Source: Halichondria panicea
Taxonomy: Eukaryota; Porifera; Demospongiae; Suberitida; Halichondriidae
Assembly (NCBI RefSeq): GCF_963675165.1
Contig: NC_087377.1
Coordinates: forward strand, 10,774,632-10,838,631
Length of the DNA: 64,000 nt
Direction of reading: 5' to 3'
The position numbers and the translations under genes were made by a program. The notes under the pieces were generated by a model. That model was not told the DNA's origin. It ran no database searches and worked only from the letters and a program-made list of their open reading frames with translations. Shown piece after piece: positions 63,243-64,000 of this stretch (position 1 is its first letter; each line of letters begins with the position of its first letter).

Positions 63243-64000
63243 AAATTGCGCGATCCACAAGGATTTTATGAACGTGGGCGATATGTAGCCCACAATCATG
63301 ACGTAAGATCTCCCACGCATTCAGAGTTAATAAGATGCACTATGCACACTACCAAGCGTGGCCAGCTCTGGTAACAGTAACTACCTTCTACACTAAGCTA
63401 TTACTTTAGATCTAGCATTTAGAAAGACAAAAGAAATATATTAGATGGTATAAATACACAATCTAGACTAGTAGATCTAGCTATATAGGTATAGCTAGCT
63501 AGCTTGCATATATAAATACTTCCAGTTTCAAGTCCATGCATGTCTTGCTGCAGGCAAAGTTTTAATCTCTATCATTGCCAGCAATGACTGGACACCAATT
63601 AAAATATGTCAGTAAATCAGTTAGTAATTTTCTGTATATTACGGTATGATTTTATATGTGTTCTTATGAGACCAAAGGCTATGCTTCCCTTTTTCCCTTG
63701 TAGGGAGCTACTTTCAGTTGATTTGCCGATACAAAGAAGAAGAAATACACCTTAGCTAACCTTGGAATCCCACAAGAAGCTAGCCAGCCAGCTTGTATAA
63801 GTTCCCTAACTGCTTTTGTTGATCAATGTTTCAGCGCTTGTCTCGTGTATTGTATTGTAAAATTTGATTATTTTGTATTTTTGTGTTTGATTTGCGGCAT
63901 TCTTACACATATATTTTCATTTTTGCCGATTGCCAGCAAAAATATACGGCCTACTCTGCTGCTTAAAGCGGCTGCTGCTCGATATAAAGTGGACTAAGCG
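63243..64000. other. Window end, no gene seen
   Basis: AT-rich DNA with GCTAGCTAGC runs at 63475-63505. No protein-like frame was recognised. A terminal CAGCAAAAATATACGGCC motif near 63935 has no partner within the window. Confidence 0.35.

Overview
The window looks like AT-rich animal nuclear DNA, most probably from a demosponge (an Amphimedon-like genome). The arguments are GT-AG introns, a metazoan ABL-type SH3-SH2 exon, a large multidomain adhesion-type receptor, very short introns mixed with a few transposon-swollen ones, and an extreme density of small inverted-repeat elements (MITEs). The organism is an inference; no marker gene fixes the species.

Layout. 0.5-3.2 kb: a broken gene for a secreted Cys-rich protein, with an inverted fragment of a paralogue. 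3.1-17 kb: repeats, two decayed transposon-derived gene fragments on the minus strand (6.5-7.1 and 12.3-12.5 kb), and a segmental duplication (9.4-10.5 kb copied at 14.7-16.5 kb). 17.15-17.36 kb: a promoter plus signal-peptide first exon. 17.7-24.5 kb: MITEs and a tRNA-derived SINE. 24.57-45.51 kb (+): the main gene of the window, 22 exons whose splice phases all agree, coding for a 1,843-residue type I membrane protein with the order IgGFc-binding-like, NIDO, AMOP, VWD, EGF repeats, transmembrane helix and a short tail with an NPxY motif. Its EGF exons underwent a tandem cassette duplication that left a dead exon, and one 6.4-kb intron is a nest of transposons inside transposons. 46-50 kb: repeats and a possible minus-strand gene remnant. 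50.59-51.18 kb (-): two exons of a PARP-like ADP-ribosyltransferase. 52.91-53.98 kb: an internally deleted Tc1/IS630-type transposon. 55.11-55.76 kb (-): an ABL-like SH3-SH2 exon with no kinase domain visible in the window. 55.9-64 kb: repeats, including a MITE with perfect 118-bp inverted ends.

The genes do not form an operon or an evident pathway. The central receptor is the functional core; most of the remaining DNA is mobile-element debris that also spreads TGCGCATGCGCA (NRF1-like) motifs through the region.
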